DNA of 64,000 nt from Aspidiotus rigidus (taxonomy: Eukaryota > Arthropoda > Insecta > Hemiptera > Diaspididae). The notes under the pieces are model-generated. The model had not been told where the DNA came from and did no database searches. It saw only the letters and a program-made list of their open reading frames with translations. Position numbers and translations under genes: made by a program. This document shows positions 30,560 to 43,453 of the stretch, in pieces. Each line of letters starts with the position of its first letter. Within the stretch, counting starts at the first letter, position 1. The DNA lies in the NCBI GenBank assembly GCA_035079385.1, contig JAVHKY010000012.1, positions 3,578,501 to 3,642,500 of the forward strand. The letters run 5' to 3'.

Positions 30560-33300
30560 GTTGACAGGATGAAGGCCAGAAGTACTCGTACAACAAATTG
30601 AAAGGAAGGATATAATATTTATGATGATCAAATTGATCCAACTCTCTGAATTGAGGTTTACCATTATTAAATATAGAACAATACTCACTGAAGAGTAAAA
30701 AGAAATTTACGCGAAATTTCTGCGATATTTGTAGGGAGTGAAAAAAAAAATTAATATTCCAACTCTCAAAGGATTACAGGCGGGTACCTTCATTTTGTAC
30801 TTTCCTACACTCCCCTGTATATTTCTATTCCTTGTCGTGTTTTGCTGGAATGAAGCAAAGGAAATGAAAATTGTAATAATGGAAGCTGATGCCCACTTGA
30901 ATTTTTTTTTTTTTCTTTTTCTCAATTTATTACTTCTTCTTTATGTAAGGATGTGCTGGCCGCACTCGACTTTGTATTGAAATCACATCTTTCACAAGAG
31001 TCTATTTTGTGAAGTCAAAGATTACTGCGACGACAATCATGACGTACTTCCTACTGTAGTATTCAAGACGAAAAAAAAAGGAATCCGTGAGTATGATAAA
31101 GGCAAAAGTAAATTGTTGTACACCGCGGTGCAGCAGAATTCTCCATAATCTTTTCTACTTCTCTTTTTCGAGAAAAGTTTTCATCGAATGTCGACAATAG
31201 TTAACGAGGGTGAATATTTTTCAACTACCGAAAAGTAATCCTTCAAATAAGACGTAGAAAAATTACTGAACTGTTGCATTTTATCTTCTCGAGGGATATC
31301 ACGCTTCCCTGTCCGCCTTTAATAAATATAAGTTATTTGTTTCTAATTTTGTATTTTCATACCAACCACATTTTTCTTCCAATATTTCTTCGTATAACCG
31401 GATTAAGATAAGAATCGTGTCATTCTCTTGAGCCTGATGGGCTAACCGCTAACGCATGAGGGAGCGGAAAAAGGGATAACTACTTCATTAATTCCGTTAC
31501 ACGAGAAATTCAATTTATGTAGCCGAAAAAATCTCTATGGGTAGCTTAAATTCGAATTCATTTATAACAACGTAACGACACAACGAAAAGTTCTCAACAA
31601 CTCTCGAGACGAAATCATTTTGTGGGAGGATTCAAAATTAGGCTCGTGGAAAAGTCGAAGGTCTGGGAAAAAAATTGATATTTGCGCGTTAAATTCGCGG
31701 AAAGTCGAATTAATAGCCGTATACTTCATCTTCTTCTTCACTCGAATATCTAACGCGAAGTATTTCGTCATAGCATCGCCAGCTATTTAAACTCAAGACA
31801 TTATAAACCGCATTCAATAGGATTGTTGATGCGTCAATTTAATTGGAAATTATGGTCAATTCAACTTAACATTGATTTAAGAGTCTACAAAAAAAAAAAA
31901 AATCGCCGTGAGCACGTTCACTGCAGTTTTCTCTTGTGTATAAATATTATATATGTATTTACAGAAATATCCTTCCACCTACAATACTGCATAACCTTTC
32001 ACGATGCCAGATAGTAGAGGTAATTTACTCCCTTATCAGTTTTATGACTATATATATTCATTCGAGTGGTGGTCCTCTGAGTGCTATAAACTTCAAATAA
32101 AAACATGACTTATACCCATAATATTGTAGAACTAGTGTGTGCAACAATACGAATTTCTGTAAAGGTTAAGGCGAATCTGCAGTCTACACTTTCGAGGAGA
32201 AAACGATACAGCGTCATTCCCATTATCAATACCTATATATAGTTGTAGGTCAACCGGAGACAAGGTTACACTATTTTTGTATCCTTTTCTACCGGGTAAG
32301 TAAGCCATTATACTCTTATACAGTAAATCAATTTGCTACATCCGAAATTTTATTTCAGACCGCCACATTTCTCATTACAATGCGCTCTCCGCCTAAAAAA
32401 AAAACCTTTCGATTTTATTTTGCGCCACAGCCGTTTAATTTTGTCGTCAGAGACTTTTTTTTTTTCGTTGTGCCTTCGTAAACGGTATTCTGATTTACAT
32501 TTTATTCACGAATAAATGAAAATTTTCGTTTTTAAATGAACTCTTCAGTTTACGAAACATTTTTAATATCCAACTTTCGTGTTGCTTATTATTTGTGTAC
32601 CGAATAAAGTAAAATTATCTCGTCTTCTCCTCGAGTTGAATTTTTTTCCCCAAATTACGTTTACGTTTCTTACCTCATTTGACAATCCTATACTGACGTC
32701 GATAATAAAACTTTCGTAATCAGAATATTATATTCGAGCGAAAGATTGAGTCTGTGCTGTATAGGCCTGAGGAAAAGACCAAATCTTGCTGCTAGAATGA
32801 CGCAAAATTTTCTCTGAAAAAGAAAATTAAATATTATTTTTTGTTTCATTTGTTTTCTAAATTGTAACTAAAATATAACAATAAAATAAGGTAATTAACT
32901 ATGAAAATTAAACAGTTTCTATACTCGAAGGCGGAGTTCATAAGAACGTGACGTAACACAAATAATATAATATTCATTTTGGCACAGCAATGGGCGACCG
33001 GCAATAAGGTTGAATGCAATTTGGTCGAAACAATTTGGTCGAATGAAAAATAGGTCGAATTACCACAAAATACCAGTATAATTGGAAATTGGAAGGTCCT
33101 CAACAAAGCACTTCAAACGTCTCCAAGTCACCGACATAATATTAAAATATTTTGAAGATACATGGATTGGCCGTTCAAGAAGGAGGATGAGGAAGCAACT
33201 AAGCTACCCTATTACCCAATGGAACCAATATGATGCTACCCTTGAAGGATTACATCAGAACGAATAATTATTTTAGATTTGATGCATCAACAACACGGTA
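30560..33300. other. No recognised gene
   Basis: AT-rich sequence with poly(A), poly(T) and short open frames, none with a recognisable domain. It may hold host introns or regulatory DNA. Confidence 0.4.
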
Positions 33301-33317
33301 TCACCATTCTTTATGGG

Positions 33318-33420
33318 AAGTGTACAATTCTACTTTATTAGTTGCTTGCGACACAACTGATGATGGGATAACACCCGAAAGTACTTTTGTAAAAGCAACT
33401 AATAAAGAATTGTACACTTG
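33318..33420 (+). ncRNA. Solitary hammerhead hairpin related to the PLE-A terminal repeat
   Basis: Long arms of about 28 nt, GTGTACAATTCTACTTTATT(AGTTGCTT) and AAAAGCAACTAATAAAGAAT(TGTACAC), enclose a complete hammerhead. CTGATGA is at 33357-33363, GGG-ATAACA-CCC is stem II, GAAA is at 33377-33380 and the AGTACT palindrome at 33380-33385. Predicted cleavage follows T33386, before TTGT, which pairs with ACAA. No coding sequence is attached. The likely origin is an extreme 5' truncation of a PLE-A-type insertion (inverted repeat piece joined to the 3' repeat). Confidence 0.75.
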
Positions 33421-33458
33421 GAAAAACTTTTTATTGTTGACTGGTAAATTTTAGGATT

Positions 33459-35690
33459 TTTTTTTTTTTTTTTTTTTTTTAATTTTTTTTTTTTTTACGA
33501 GCACTAGAGCTGCACGAGGGCTATTGGCTCGGCGTTACAAAAGTTATGAAAGTAATATTATAAATAACACATAAGAAAGGGAGGTTTTAAGGAAGTTGGT
33601 AAGTAAGGAAAAGTGAGGAAGGATAAGAGAATGGAATATAATGTCGAGTGTAACTGCTTCAGGTAATGGTGTGTCAAAGTTTACAATGTGTGTATTTAGA
33701 AGGTTGTAGAGGTATAGTCGATGTATGTGTTCAGATGTGAGCGTAAAAGTCAGTTTGTCTTAGGTAATGTAGGGTATTCGAAATGATGTCCCGGTTTTTT
33801 TTTGAGTGCTTGGATGAGTGAGGAGGGGGTATCCGAAGAAGAGCGAAGGAGTAAAAGTCTGGGGCATGAAAAAAAGTGTTCCACTGTTAATTTGTCTTTT
33901 TGACGTGGGGACATGAGGGAGGGGTTAGGATGTAGGGACTGATGAGGTGGGTGTGAGTAATTTTTGTGTGACCAATTCTGAGACGAGAGAGAATTACTTC
34001 TTCTCTTCTTGTGTTTTGAATGGAGGATACCCAAGGAACCGGTGTTTTTTTGATACTGAGAAGTTTATTGTTTGTTTGATTTTCCCAAAGAGTGTTCCAT
34101 GATTGTGTGATGAGAGAACGATAGTAATTTTTGTAATCTAGGGTTGGTAGGGGTGAATTATCAGTTATTTGACTGAGGGAGGTAGCTTGTTTAGCAGCTT
34201 GATCAACTGCGTCGTGGTCGGGGAAATTGGTGTGTCCAGGGATCCATATGAAGATAATTTGAGTGTTGATTGTTTCCAAAGTGTGTAGTGTGAGAAAGAT
34301 GTGTTGGATTATAGGGTTAGAGTTGTATGCGTCTGTAAGGGAGTGGAGTGAAGAAAGTGAGTCAGTGAGAATAATGAATTTACCGTTTGGGGGTAGTTGA
34401 GAGAGGTGGGAAAGGCAGGAAAAAATGGCCATCAGTTCGGCTGTAGAAATAGAGGCTATATTTCGGATGCGATGAGAAGATATTTCCCCGTCGATGGAGT
34501 ATGCGTAAGCTGCTTTAGTATATGTTTTCGACCCATCGGTGAGGCAAAGTGAATGGTCAGGGTATTCTTGAAGTAGTTGGTTGATATGTTGGGTAAAATC
34601 AGGTTTGTCAGATTTTGGGATTTCTGTGAGATCTAGGCTACTTTAGGTTGAGGGAAGGTCCAAGGGGGGAAGGTTGTGTATATGGGTTCTAGGGGATGTG
34701 CTATGAACGGTTTGTTGATCAGGTGATTGAATTGAAGGCGAATATGTTTGGTGGAGGATTGGTTGTGATTGTGGTGAAAGATTCGGTTAAAGATTGGAAG
34801 TTGTGGGAATTGTGCTACAGAGGATAAAAAGTTGGATGTTAGGATGAGCCTTCGAAAGTGAAGGGTAGGATCTGGAGCTTCTGCACATAGGCTAAGGTTG
34901 GGGCTGGTGCGATAAGCTCCCAGGGCAATCCTGAGAGAAGATGTCTGGATGGGGTCGAGTAAGGCAAGGACGGTTTTTTTTGCTGTGTTGTAGATCGGGG
35001 AACCATAATCTAATTTTGAGCGAATAAGACTTTTGTATAGAAGAAGGAGTAACTTTCTATTGCAGCCTTTAGATGGATGAGATATGTATTTTATTATGTT
35101 CAGAGCGCGTCTGCATTTGGCTTTGAGGGTTTTAATGTGGGGGGCCCAGGTAAGTTTTTGGTCAAAATGTAAGCCGAGAAGTTTGCCGTAGTTACGAGAT
35201 GGGATTTGGAAGTTTTGTAGAATTAGAGGAGGTAAGGAGGGGATAGGATTTCTTTTTTTGAAAATAACTGAGTAGGTTTTCGAGGAAGAAAATCTGAATC
35301 TTCTTTTTGATGTCCATGTAGTGATTGAGTTAAGGGTATCCTGTAGGAGTCTGTGGGCTCTTTGCGGATTTGCTGAACGGATAGTGATGTTATAGTCATC
35401 AGCGAAAAGACGCTGGGTGGGGGGGGGGATATCATTTATTGCTATTAGAAACAGTAAGACACTGAAGACTTCTCCTTGAGGGACTCCATTTTGGACCGGA
35501 AGGAGAGGGGAGGTTATGTTATTGATTCTTACTAGAAGGGTTCTGTCGTTGAGAAAAGTTTGTAGGATGTTAGGGAGGTGGCCTCGGAGACCAATTTCGT
35601 AAAGTTCGGTAGAGATGAGGTGTCTCCATACCCGGGAAAGGCCTCTTGGAGATCAAAGAAGATAGAGTATAGGGAGGATTTATTTTTATC
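33459..35690 (-). pseudogene. 5'-truncated non-LTR retrotransposon (RT + RNase H), minus strand
   Basis: The T-rich tract at about 33459-33496 is the complement of its poly(A) tail. Going upstream on the minus strand: a C-terminal region (33750-33890), and RNase H with FIILTDSLSSLHSL, IIFIWIPGHTNFPDHDAVDQ and AAKQA (34432-34190). Above that is RT sequence with QNGVPQGEVFSVLLFLIAIN (about 35490-35430) and SRTTLLYKSLIRSKLDYG-like thumb motifs near 35040-34960. Frame breaks are numerous, so it is inactive. No target duplication identified. Confidence 0.85.
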
Positions 35691-35699
35691 AAACTGTAC

Positions 35700-36380
35700 A
35701 GCTTATTTTATGTGAGAATTAAATAATGATTATTTCTCCAGTTTCTGCTATTTTCTCAGTTTTTCGTTCGCTGGAGAATTTGAAGACCTGGTTTTTCGAA
35801 TTCTACGGATGATTTTACACAGAATTCAATCGATGTCCATAATGAAATTAGATTACCTGTTGAACAGTTACGAACTGACGCGACTGTATCGAGTCCGCGA
35901 CGGCTCGCGAGTAATAATGCAACGCATGTCGAGTTGTGTGTCGCGTAGCGTCGCGCGTCGTGTAACTCCGCGAGACCGCTATGCGTATCTCCCGGATCAA
36001 ATCGCTTCAATTTTAACAATGTTTCACCAATCAGAAAATTTTATATAAAAGTGGAGTTAAGCATAGCAGTGTCCTATTCAACATATGAAAATTTTGTGGT
36101 CGCACATTTCAATTCACGGATGAAAATGCTATTTTTCATATTTAAAAACGTGATTTCATGTCGGAAAATTGTTCCAAAATTCTGAAAAAATTCTGTAAGA
36201 TTGCTCTCTAGACTATTAACTTTCATTCGAAAGTTGAATGGATTCCATTCAATATAACTGGAGTTCGATTTTTAAACGTAAAAACCTAATATTTGGCTTA
36301 TATCCTGGGGAGGAAATGAAAATGGTGGCCCAATAAACGGTAGAAATATTTTTTTTTTAGCTCTACAAACATTTCCCAAT
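35700..36380. other. No recognised gene; CpG-rich island at 35875-35995
   Basis: A ~120-bp stretch with many CG dinucleotides (GTCCGCGACGGCTCGCGAG, GTCGCGTAGCGTCGCGCGTC) stands out from the AT-rich surroundings. No promoter motif or gene is evident next to it. Confidence 0.35.
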
Positions 36381-36389
36381 ACCTAGTTT

Positions 36390-36545
36390 TGAAATCCAGT
36401 TCGGGGGCCAAATCACATATTTTACCCAGCTCTACTCTTTTGTAGATTTTAACTATACGTCTGACGTTTTGAGTTTTTGAGCTACAATGAATTTAGTCCA
36501 AGTCCTCATTTAACTGTTAACATCTTTTTGGCGGGCTCTGTATAC
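36390..36545. mobile_element. TACCGG foldback MITE, right end
   Basis: Ends with TCATTTAACTGTTAACATCT, then TTTTGGCGGGCTCTGTATACA, homologous to the right arm of the copy at 7255-7813. The left half is not recognisable. Confidence 0.5.
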
Positions 36546-36684
36546 AATAGCTGCAAAAAGCAAATGCGTGTAGCATGCGTTTGCAAATCAGAACCCCAGA
36601 GTGCGCCAAAAAGATGTCAACAGTTAAATGGGGATTTTGGTTAAACCTATCGTAGCGCAAAAACGCAAAACACTCATCCTCCGT

Positions 36685-37985
36685 CATGATCTCGCGGTAA
36701 GAGATCAGTGATGCCCCCGTTGTTTGATATAGGCAGAGGAACCCGCGGAAATCTTCCCGGTTTCACGCGAAGGAGGGAATGATATCTTCAAGCTCATCGT
36801 TCGTGATTAGCTCGCGGTAAGAGATCCGTCATACCCCCGTGTTTGATACAGGCAGGGGAATCCGCAAAAATCTTCCCGGTTCCACGCGAAAGAAGAAATG
36901 ATAAAGCTCGACGCTGATCTTTCGTCATGAGCTCGCGGTGAGAGACCAGTTGGAGCCCTATGATCGATCTAATTGTGTGAGTACGAGAAAATTCTCGTTG
37001 TTTCAGGCAATGGAGAAAAACATACCGCGAAGATCGCGTCCCAGAGTGACCTCGCACGGAGAGGACTGTAACAGCCTCGTTTTATCTAAGCAGGTAAACT
37101 CAAGAAAATTCTCGTTTTGTCAGCCAGTGCAGAGAAGGATATCCCGAGACCGTCGTTCGTTAAGCTTCCCATGAGAAAACGATCAAGGCCCTGTCTTTGA
37201 TCCTTCACGTGTCTTCACGCAAAATTTTACAAATTCACCCGCCTCTATTGAACAGGGGACCCTACCCGATCTCCCACCGCGAGCTCATGACCGAAGACAG
37301 ACTTCAGAGTAACCTTGCCATCTTTGCGTCAAACAATGAGATTTTTTGTGAATTTGCCCGTCCTATTACGGGGCCCATTCAATCTCTCACAGCGAGCTCA
37401 TAACAAAGGACGAGCTTCACGAAATCACTCCCTCCCTCGCGTGAACGTAAAAGAATTCACCTGCCACTATCGGACACGGGGCCTTGATCGTTCTCTTACC
37501 GCGAGCATGTAATGGAAAATAAAGTCGCCGGCATCATTCTCTCCTTCGCCCAAAACAACAGGAGTTTTTGCGGAAGCACCCGCCTCCTGGGCGTTCGTCT
37601 GCCTCAATCAAAGATTGAGCTGTAGCTGACCGCTCATCACGAGCAAGACCGAATTTGCGGTATCCTCCCATTGCCTGAATGAAGTTCATAGTTGGGGCGT
37701 CAGTTGATCTCTCATCGCAAGCATACAACAAAAGACCAACTTTGCGTTCATTGACTGAAAGAACGAGAGTTTTCGCACTTTTTCCCGCTTTGATCATACG
37801 CAGAGCACTTGTCGATCTCTCACTGCGAACCTTCAACGGAAGATGAATTTGTCGTCTCGCTCCAATCCCCAAATGAAGAGAATTTCCGCAATTTCCTCTT
37901 TCGGATCTGTCACCCGACGCTAGTCGATCTCTCACTCCGCGAGCACTCAACGGCAAACAAACTTGTTGACATCCCTTTCATCCCC
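36685..37985. repeat. Old ~115-bp tandem repeats in two opposed blocks
   Basis: Marker GCTCGCGGTAAGAGATC recurs at about 36691, 36808 and 36930, then more diverged to about 37160. From about 37260 the complement-type marker (GATCTCTCACCGCGAGC-like) recurs at about 37272, 37386, 37496, 37640, 37716, 37818 and 37930. Spacing is 100-122 bp. Each unit also has a GGGAATCCGC-AAATCTTC-type stretch or its inverse. The orientation switches near 37250, so the array is a large imperfect palindrome. Confidence 0.65.
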
Positions 37986-38024
37986 TGAATCAACAATTTT
38001 ACTGCAGAATGAGAACAATTTTTG

Positions 38025-38520
38025 ATTTTTCATTTTGGAGATCATAGGGCCATTTCAGTATTATTCTCGGACTCGGCGCTAAATTTTACTTCAGAATTGA
38101 AAATAACTTTTGATGATTACGCAATTTTTCATCTTGGAGGAATTTTGATTCTCTTAGAACGCATCATCCAATTTTGGTGCTCCGAAGTATTTTTTAAGTA
38201 TTTTTTTCGGACTCAGCGCAAAATGCCACTTGAAAATCGATCAAAATTTGAAAGTTTTAACGATTTTCCAATTTGGGGAAATTTTGGCTTTTTTTGGGAC
38301 CATTGACCCATATCGGTACTTCTAAGAGTTTTTTAAACATTTTTTTCGGACTCAGCGCGAAATTCCACTTAAAAATCAAATTACAATTTAAAAGTTTGAA
38401 CGATTTTACATCTTGGGGCAATGTTGACCCTTTTTGGACCTATTAACCCATTTTGCTGCTTCTTGGGATTTCGTTACTATTTTTCTCGTTTTCCCGTCAA
38501 AATTCACCTACGAAACAATA
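38025..38520. repeat. ~150-bp tandem repeat, about four diverged units
   Basis: Each unit contains TTTTTCGGACTCAGCGC, an AAATTCCACTT-AAAAATC stretch and AACGATTTTCCATCTTGG-like plus GGACCATTGACCCAT-like blocks. The CGGACTCAGCGC marker appears at about 38068, 38209 and 38348, with a decayed copy near 38490. Confidence 0.7.
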
Positions 38521-38824
38521 ATTTGATTATTAAAATTTTCGAAATTCAGCTCAATACTGTAAATTAATTCATTTTCAAGCCCTATTTTGGGAACCCTGGC
38601 AATTTGGTAAATTTCCGGCGCATTTTGGTCCATAACTCGGCTTAGAAAAGTTGTAGAAACTTCGGATGTGGCTCAAATTAGAGTTCAAATTGAGATACAA
38701 AATTCGTACATTTAAACTATACGTCTAATGTATTGCGTTTTTGCGTTACGACAGATTTAGCGCAAAGACTCATTTAACTGGTAACATCTTTCTGGACTAC
38801 CCGGTATACATTTCCTTAGGCCCC

Positions 38825-40880
38825 CAAATTTGAAATGGATGTAGCGGGGAAACGACGAGTGAACAAAATTTAAAATTTGTTGAACAAAATTGAACACAAT
38901 GCATGTGAACAAAATTATCACATGGATTTGAGCCTAAAATTCGAAGATGGGAGGCTGCATTTCCCCAGCCCCCCCCCCAAAAAAAAAAAAAATCGAAATG
39001 GCTGTAGCGGAGAAACGACTAGTGAACATAATTTAAAATTTGATGAACAAAATTGAACAAAATGTCAACAAAATTATCACAAGGATTTGAGCCTAAAATT
39101 CGAAGTTAGGAGGCTGCATTTCCCCCAGCCCCCCCCCCCCCGAAAAAATTTGAAATGGCTGTAGCGGGGAAACGACGAGTGAACAAAATTTAAAATTTGA
39201 TGAACCAAATTGAACAAAATGTCAACAAAATTATCACAAGGATTTGAGCCTGAAATTTGAAGTTGGGGGGCTGCATTTCCCAGTCCCCCCAAATTTGAAA
39301 TGGCTGTAGCGGGGAAACGACAAGTGAACAAAATTTAAAATTTATTGAACAAAATTGAACAAAATGTGAACAAAATTAACACATGGATTTGAACCCAAAA
39401 TTCGAATATGGGGGGCTGCATTTCCCCAGCCCCCGAATTTGAAATGGATGTAACGGGGAAACGACGAGTGAAAAAAATTTAAAATTTGTTGAACAAAATT
39501 GAACAAATTGTGAACAAAATTATCACATGAATTTGGCCCTAAAATTCTAAGATGGGGGCAGCATATCCCCAGCCCCCCAACTTTGAAATGGCTGTAGCGG
39601 GGAAACGACGAGTGAACAAGATTTAAAATTTGTTGAACAAAATTGAACAAAATGTGAACAAAATCAACACATGGATTTGAACCCAAAATACGAAGATGGG
39701 CGGGCTGCATTTCCCCAGACCCCAAATTTGAAATGGCTCTAGCGGGGAAACGTCGAGTGAACAGAATTTAAATTTTGTTGAACAAAATTGAACACAATGT
39801 GAACAAAATTATCACATGGATTTGAGCCTAAAATTCGAAGATGGCAGGCTGCATTTCCCCAGCCCACCCCCCCCCCCAAAAAAAAAAAATTGAAATGGCT
39901 GTAGCGGGGATACGACTAGTGAACAAAATTTAAAATTTGTTGAACAAAATTGAACAAAATGTGAACAAAATTATCACATGGATTTGGACCAAAAATTCGA
40001 AGATGGGGGGGCTGCATTTCCCCAGCCTCCCAAATTTGAAATGGATGTAACGGGGAAACGACGAGTGAACAGAATTTAACATTTGTTGACCAAAATTGAA
40101 CAAAATGTGAACAAAATTACCACATGGATTTGAGCCTAAAATTCGAAGATGGGTGGCTGCATTTTCCCAGCCCCCCAACTTTGAAATGGCTGTAGCGGGG
40201 AAACGACGAGTGAACAAGATTTAAAATTTGTTGAACAAAATTGAACAAAATGTGAACAAAATCAACACATGGATTTGAACCCAAAATTCGAAGATGGGCG
40301 GGCTGCATTTCCCCAGACCCCAAATTTGAAATGGCTCTCGCGGGGAAACGACGAGTGAACAGAAGTTAACATTTGTTGACCAAAATTGAACAAAATGTGA
40401 ACAAAATTACCACATGGATTTGAGCCTAAAATTCGAAGATGGGTGGCTGCATTTTCCCAGCCCCCCGAATTTGAAATGGCTGTAGCGGGGAAACGACGAG
40501 TGAACGAAATTTAAAATTTGTTGAACAAAATGTGAACAAAATTATCACATGGATTTGAGCTTAAAATTCGAAGTTGGGGGGCTGCATTTCCCCAGCCCTC
40601 CAAATTTGAAATGGCTGTAGCGGGGAAACGACAAGTGAACAAAATTTAAAACTTGTTGAACAAAATTGAACAAAATGTGAACAAAATTATCACATGGATT
40701 TGAACCCAAAATTCGAAGATGGGGGGCTGCATTTCCCCAGCCTCCCAAATTTGAAATGGTTGTAGCGGAGTAATGACGAGTGAACAAAATTTAACATTTG
40801 TTGACCGAAATTGAACAAAATGTGAACAAAATTATGGCATTAGTCGCGACTCAAAATTCCGTCAGGGGGGCTTGGGGAAA
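38825..40880. repeat. Satellite array, ~146-bp unit, about 14 copies
   Basis: Head-to-tail units marked by GAAATGGCTGTAGCGGGGAA at about 38833, 38994, 39150, 39296, 39439, 39582, 39728, 39891, 40037, 40183, 40329, 40476, 40608 and 40756. Spacing is mostly 143-148 bp; the outliers come from A/C homopolymer runs or a deletion. Each unit also has CGACGAGTGAACAAAATTTA and GGCTGCATTTCCCCAGCCCC. All copies face the same way. The repeated HLRILGSNPC-type peptide on the minus strand is only the translated satellite. Confidence 0.95.
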
Positions 40881-40889
40881 TGGAGCTAC

Positions 40890-43440
40890 AAAAAACTCAA
40901 AGAGGACACTATACCATCACTACAATAATCCGTAAGATACAAGAATACCAGTACCATGATGACCAGTGAGATACAGGAACACATAAAATATATTTGACAG
41001 TAAAGAACAAAAATACCTTCACTGTAGTGTACAGTAACCAGAGATTAATTTTGCATCTAAATTGGGATATTAACTTTATCTTTGCTTGGTAGAACATCAA
41101 AAACCAAGATCTAATGAACCCAAAATTTTGTCATCGAAAGAAGGTGGAATTTTTCTAGAACTCAAATAAATGACGTAAAGGCATCTCAACAAGAAGGGAC
41201 CCAAGAATAGAATAAAATTTGCGTAACGATGATCAACTCACGATTTCAACGAAGTGCCTTCCTTATCAATGGCCATTGTAAATACGAAAACTAATAATAA
41301 AGCTTATTAAAAAATAAAATATTGAAAGGAAATAAGGCAGACTACACGAAGAAAGATCATCATTTTCAAAAACAAATACACAATATTTGCATCAGAGGTC
41401 TTTTTCGTTTTCGAACTACGTAGTTAATCTATCTTTCCTTCGTAATACACCTAAAACGCTCCTTACCGAAATACTTTTTGGTCGAGTAATTTCCCACCAA
41501 CTTTAGTCGAGAGGGCCAAACTATGTCCTAAAAAATAAAAAAATTCTCTTCGTTTTATGATAGATATCCAAAATTTTAATTTTAAATGAGTTGGTATTTT
41601 TTCTCGACATTATTATTCGTGACATCCTCCTAAAGTTAAAAATTTATGAATCACATCCATCACTCGCAATAATTGTTGCTGGAAAAAATATCAACGCTCG
41701 CTTTTACTTCCGCGACACGTAGGAAGTAATAACTTTATATTTTTAACCATTAAGTTGAGAAGTTTTAAGCCTGTCTGTCACCTTTCGAATGGAGACGGAG
41801 ACGAAAAAAAAGTTAAAGGCGAAAAAGTAAAATAACACAGGATCTCATCACGAAGAGAAAATTACTTGTTCGTGTTTTTCCTCATCTGTCACTATGCATC
41901 AATACGAAAAAGGCAATATTATTCTTATAAATTTGCATTTTCCATGTCAAGGATGAATTACACCTCTACATGTATAACTTCGGAAAGTATAATATCATGT
42001 TCCTCGAAGAGATTAAAAATGATGTACTTCGACTGTATATAAAATCATCAACGAATCTCATTCACTTTTGTTGACATTCTTTTCGGCTACGGATATAAAA
42101 AGTTTTTCGCACACGAAATTCCTTAGATAAGATCGAATATTTCATAACGAGAGTGTTTTCTAAAGGCTGGGAGGCATTTTGTCATACTGATACTCAAAAA
42201 TAGACATAATTCAGTTCGATGAACGCAGAAATATTGAAGTTATCATCTTGAAAGCATCGAGACGAGGGTTTTCTTCGTTGTAGATTTCGCTTTTTGAATT
42301 TGTATTAATACGTTTCGAGTTCGTTGAATGTCGGTATAGAGAGCCAATAGGTACGTGATATACGAGGAGAAAAGAAGAGACTACTTCAGACCACCGAAAG
42401 GAAATGCGCATTCAAAAGTTTTATCAGCCCTAAACCGCCTGAACAGTCGACAATAACAAACGGATAAAATTTTGGGAGTCTGAAATATAGATATACATAT
42501 TCGGAAAAGTTCAAGTCTAGTAAAGGTTAGCGAACGCGAATAGGTGCTGACAGGTAGGTACGCATAATTTTAGGTTATTGTAGACACTTTTTGTAGTTTT
42601 TACACGATAGAATCATATAGCTGACTTCTAACGATCGAATGATAAATAGACTCTAGGAATTTTACGATGTGCTCAAATGCGGCCGGAGACAGGTTGTTAT
42701 TCCCTCGTTCGAACCTCAAGTTGTATAAAGCCAGGAAAAAAGAAAGTTTGATGAACTAACAAAGATACGAGCGAACGGCGTCAGTTTGCGAGTAAAATGA
42801 TAAAATCAAAAGATGGAGGCGCTCATAACAGGGAATGGAGGTTTTCGAATGAAAGCTTCGTAGACTAATGATTGGCAATATCGAAAATTCATTTCTACGT
42901 CGTAACTTTTCTATACTTCTTGTTTTTTACTGATATATGTGTACTTTCTCGTTTCCTATACAGGTAGAAATGTCACTGAACTCGAGATATCAAAATGTTT
43001 TTGGAACAAGGATTTTCATTAAAACTTTATATCGATAAAAAATTGACGAGGGTACTCATTATTCACAGTTTCACTTTCGAACCACCATACATTATACAGT
43101 ATAGGGTACCATACTGGAGGGCGCAAATCTTTTGAAGTGCTGCGATAAGAGAGAAGAAAATATCTTTCGAAAGTTTGTGAACGTGAACAAGCAGCCCGCA
43201 GCAGGCTGGAAGAGAGGTTCGTGCCCTGATCTTCCGTTCAAAGTTGAGTTGATGTACCGTAAAAGCAAAAAACGACCGACGAGTCTTTTACTTTCTTACG
43301 CAAAAACTACCTTTCTCAAAATGAATTTTTGACAGAGAGTCATGTAGTATTACAAACTTCAATTATGCATCATTAGCGCTACCGAGCGGAAGACTGATAG
43401 AACTGATTTATTCATAAAAGTTATAGTGCACAAAGGAAAG
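40890..43440. other. No recognised gene
   Basis: Short open frames only. No domain, transposon end or repeat is recognised. Confidence 0.4.
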
Positions 43441-43453
43441 GACGACACATCCT

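Larger units (their letters stand above)
36598..38815. mobile_element. Possible large foldback element enclosing tandem arrays
   Basis: The left edge (GTGCGCCAAAAAGATGTCAA, CAGTTAAATGGGG) and right edge (CATTTAACTGGTAACATCTT, TCTGGACTACCCGGTATACA) are inverted copies of the TACCGG MITE termini. Between them lie two tandem-repeat regions and no coding sequence. It could instead be two independent truncated MITEs flanking an older satellite. Confidence 0.4.

Noticed and set aside
39077..40787. Minus-strand frames with repeated HLRILGSNPC-like peptides
   Set aside because: Direct translation of the ~146-bp satellite; each frame breaks at homopolymer length changes.
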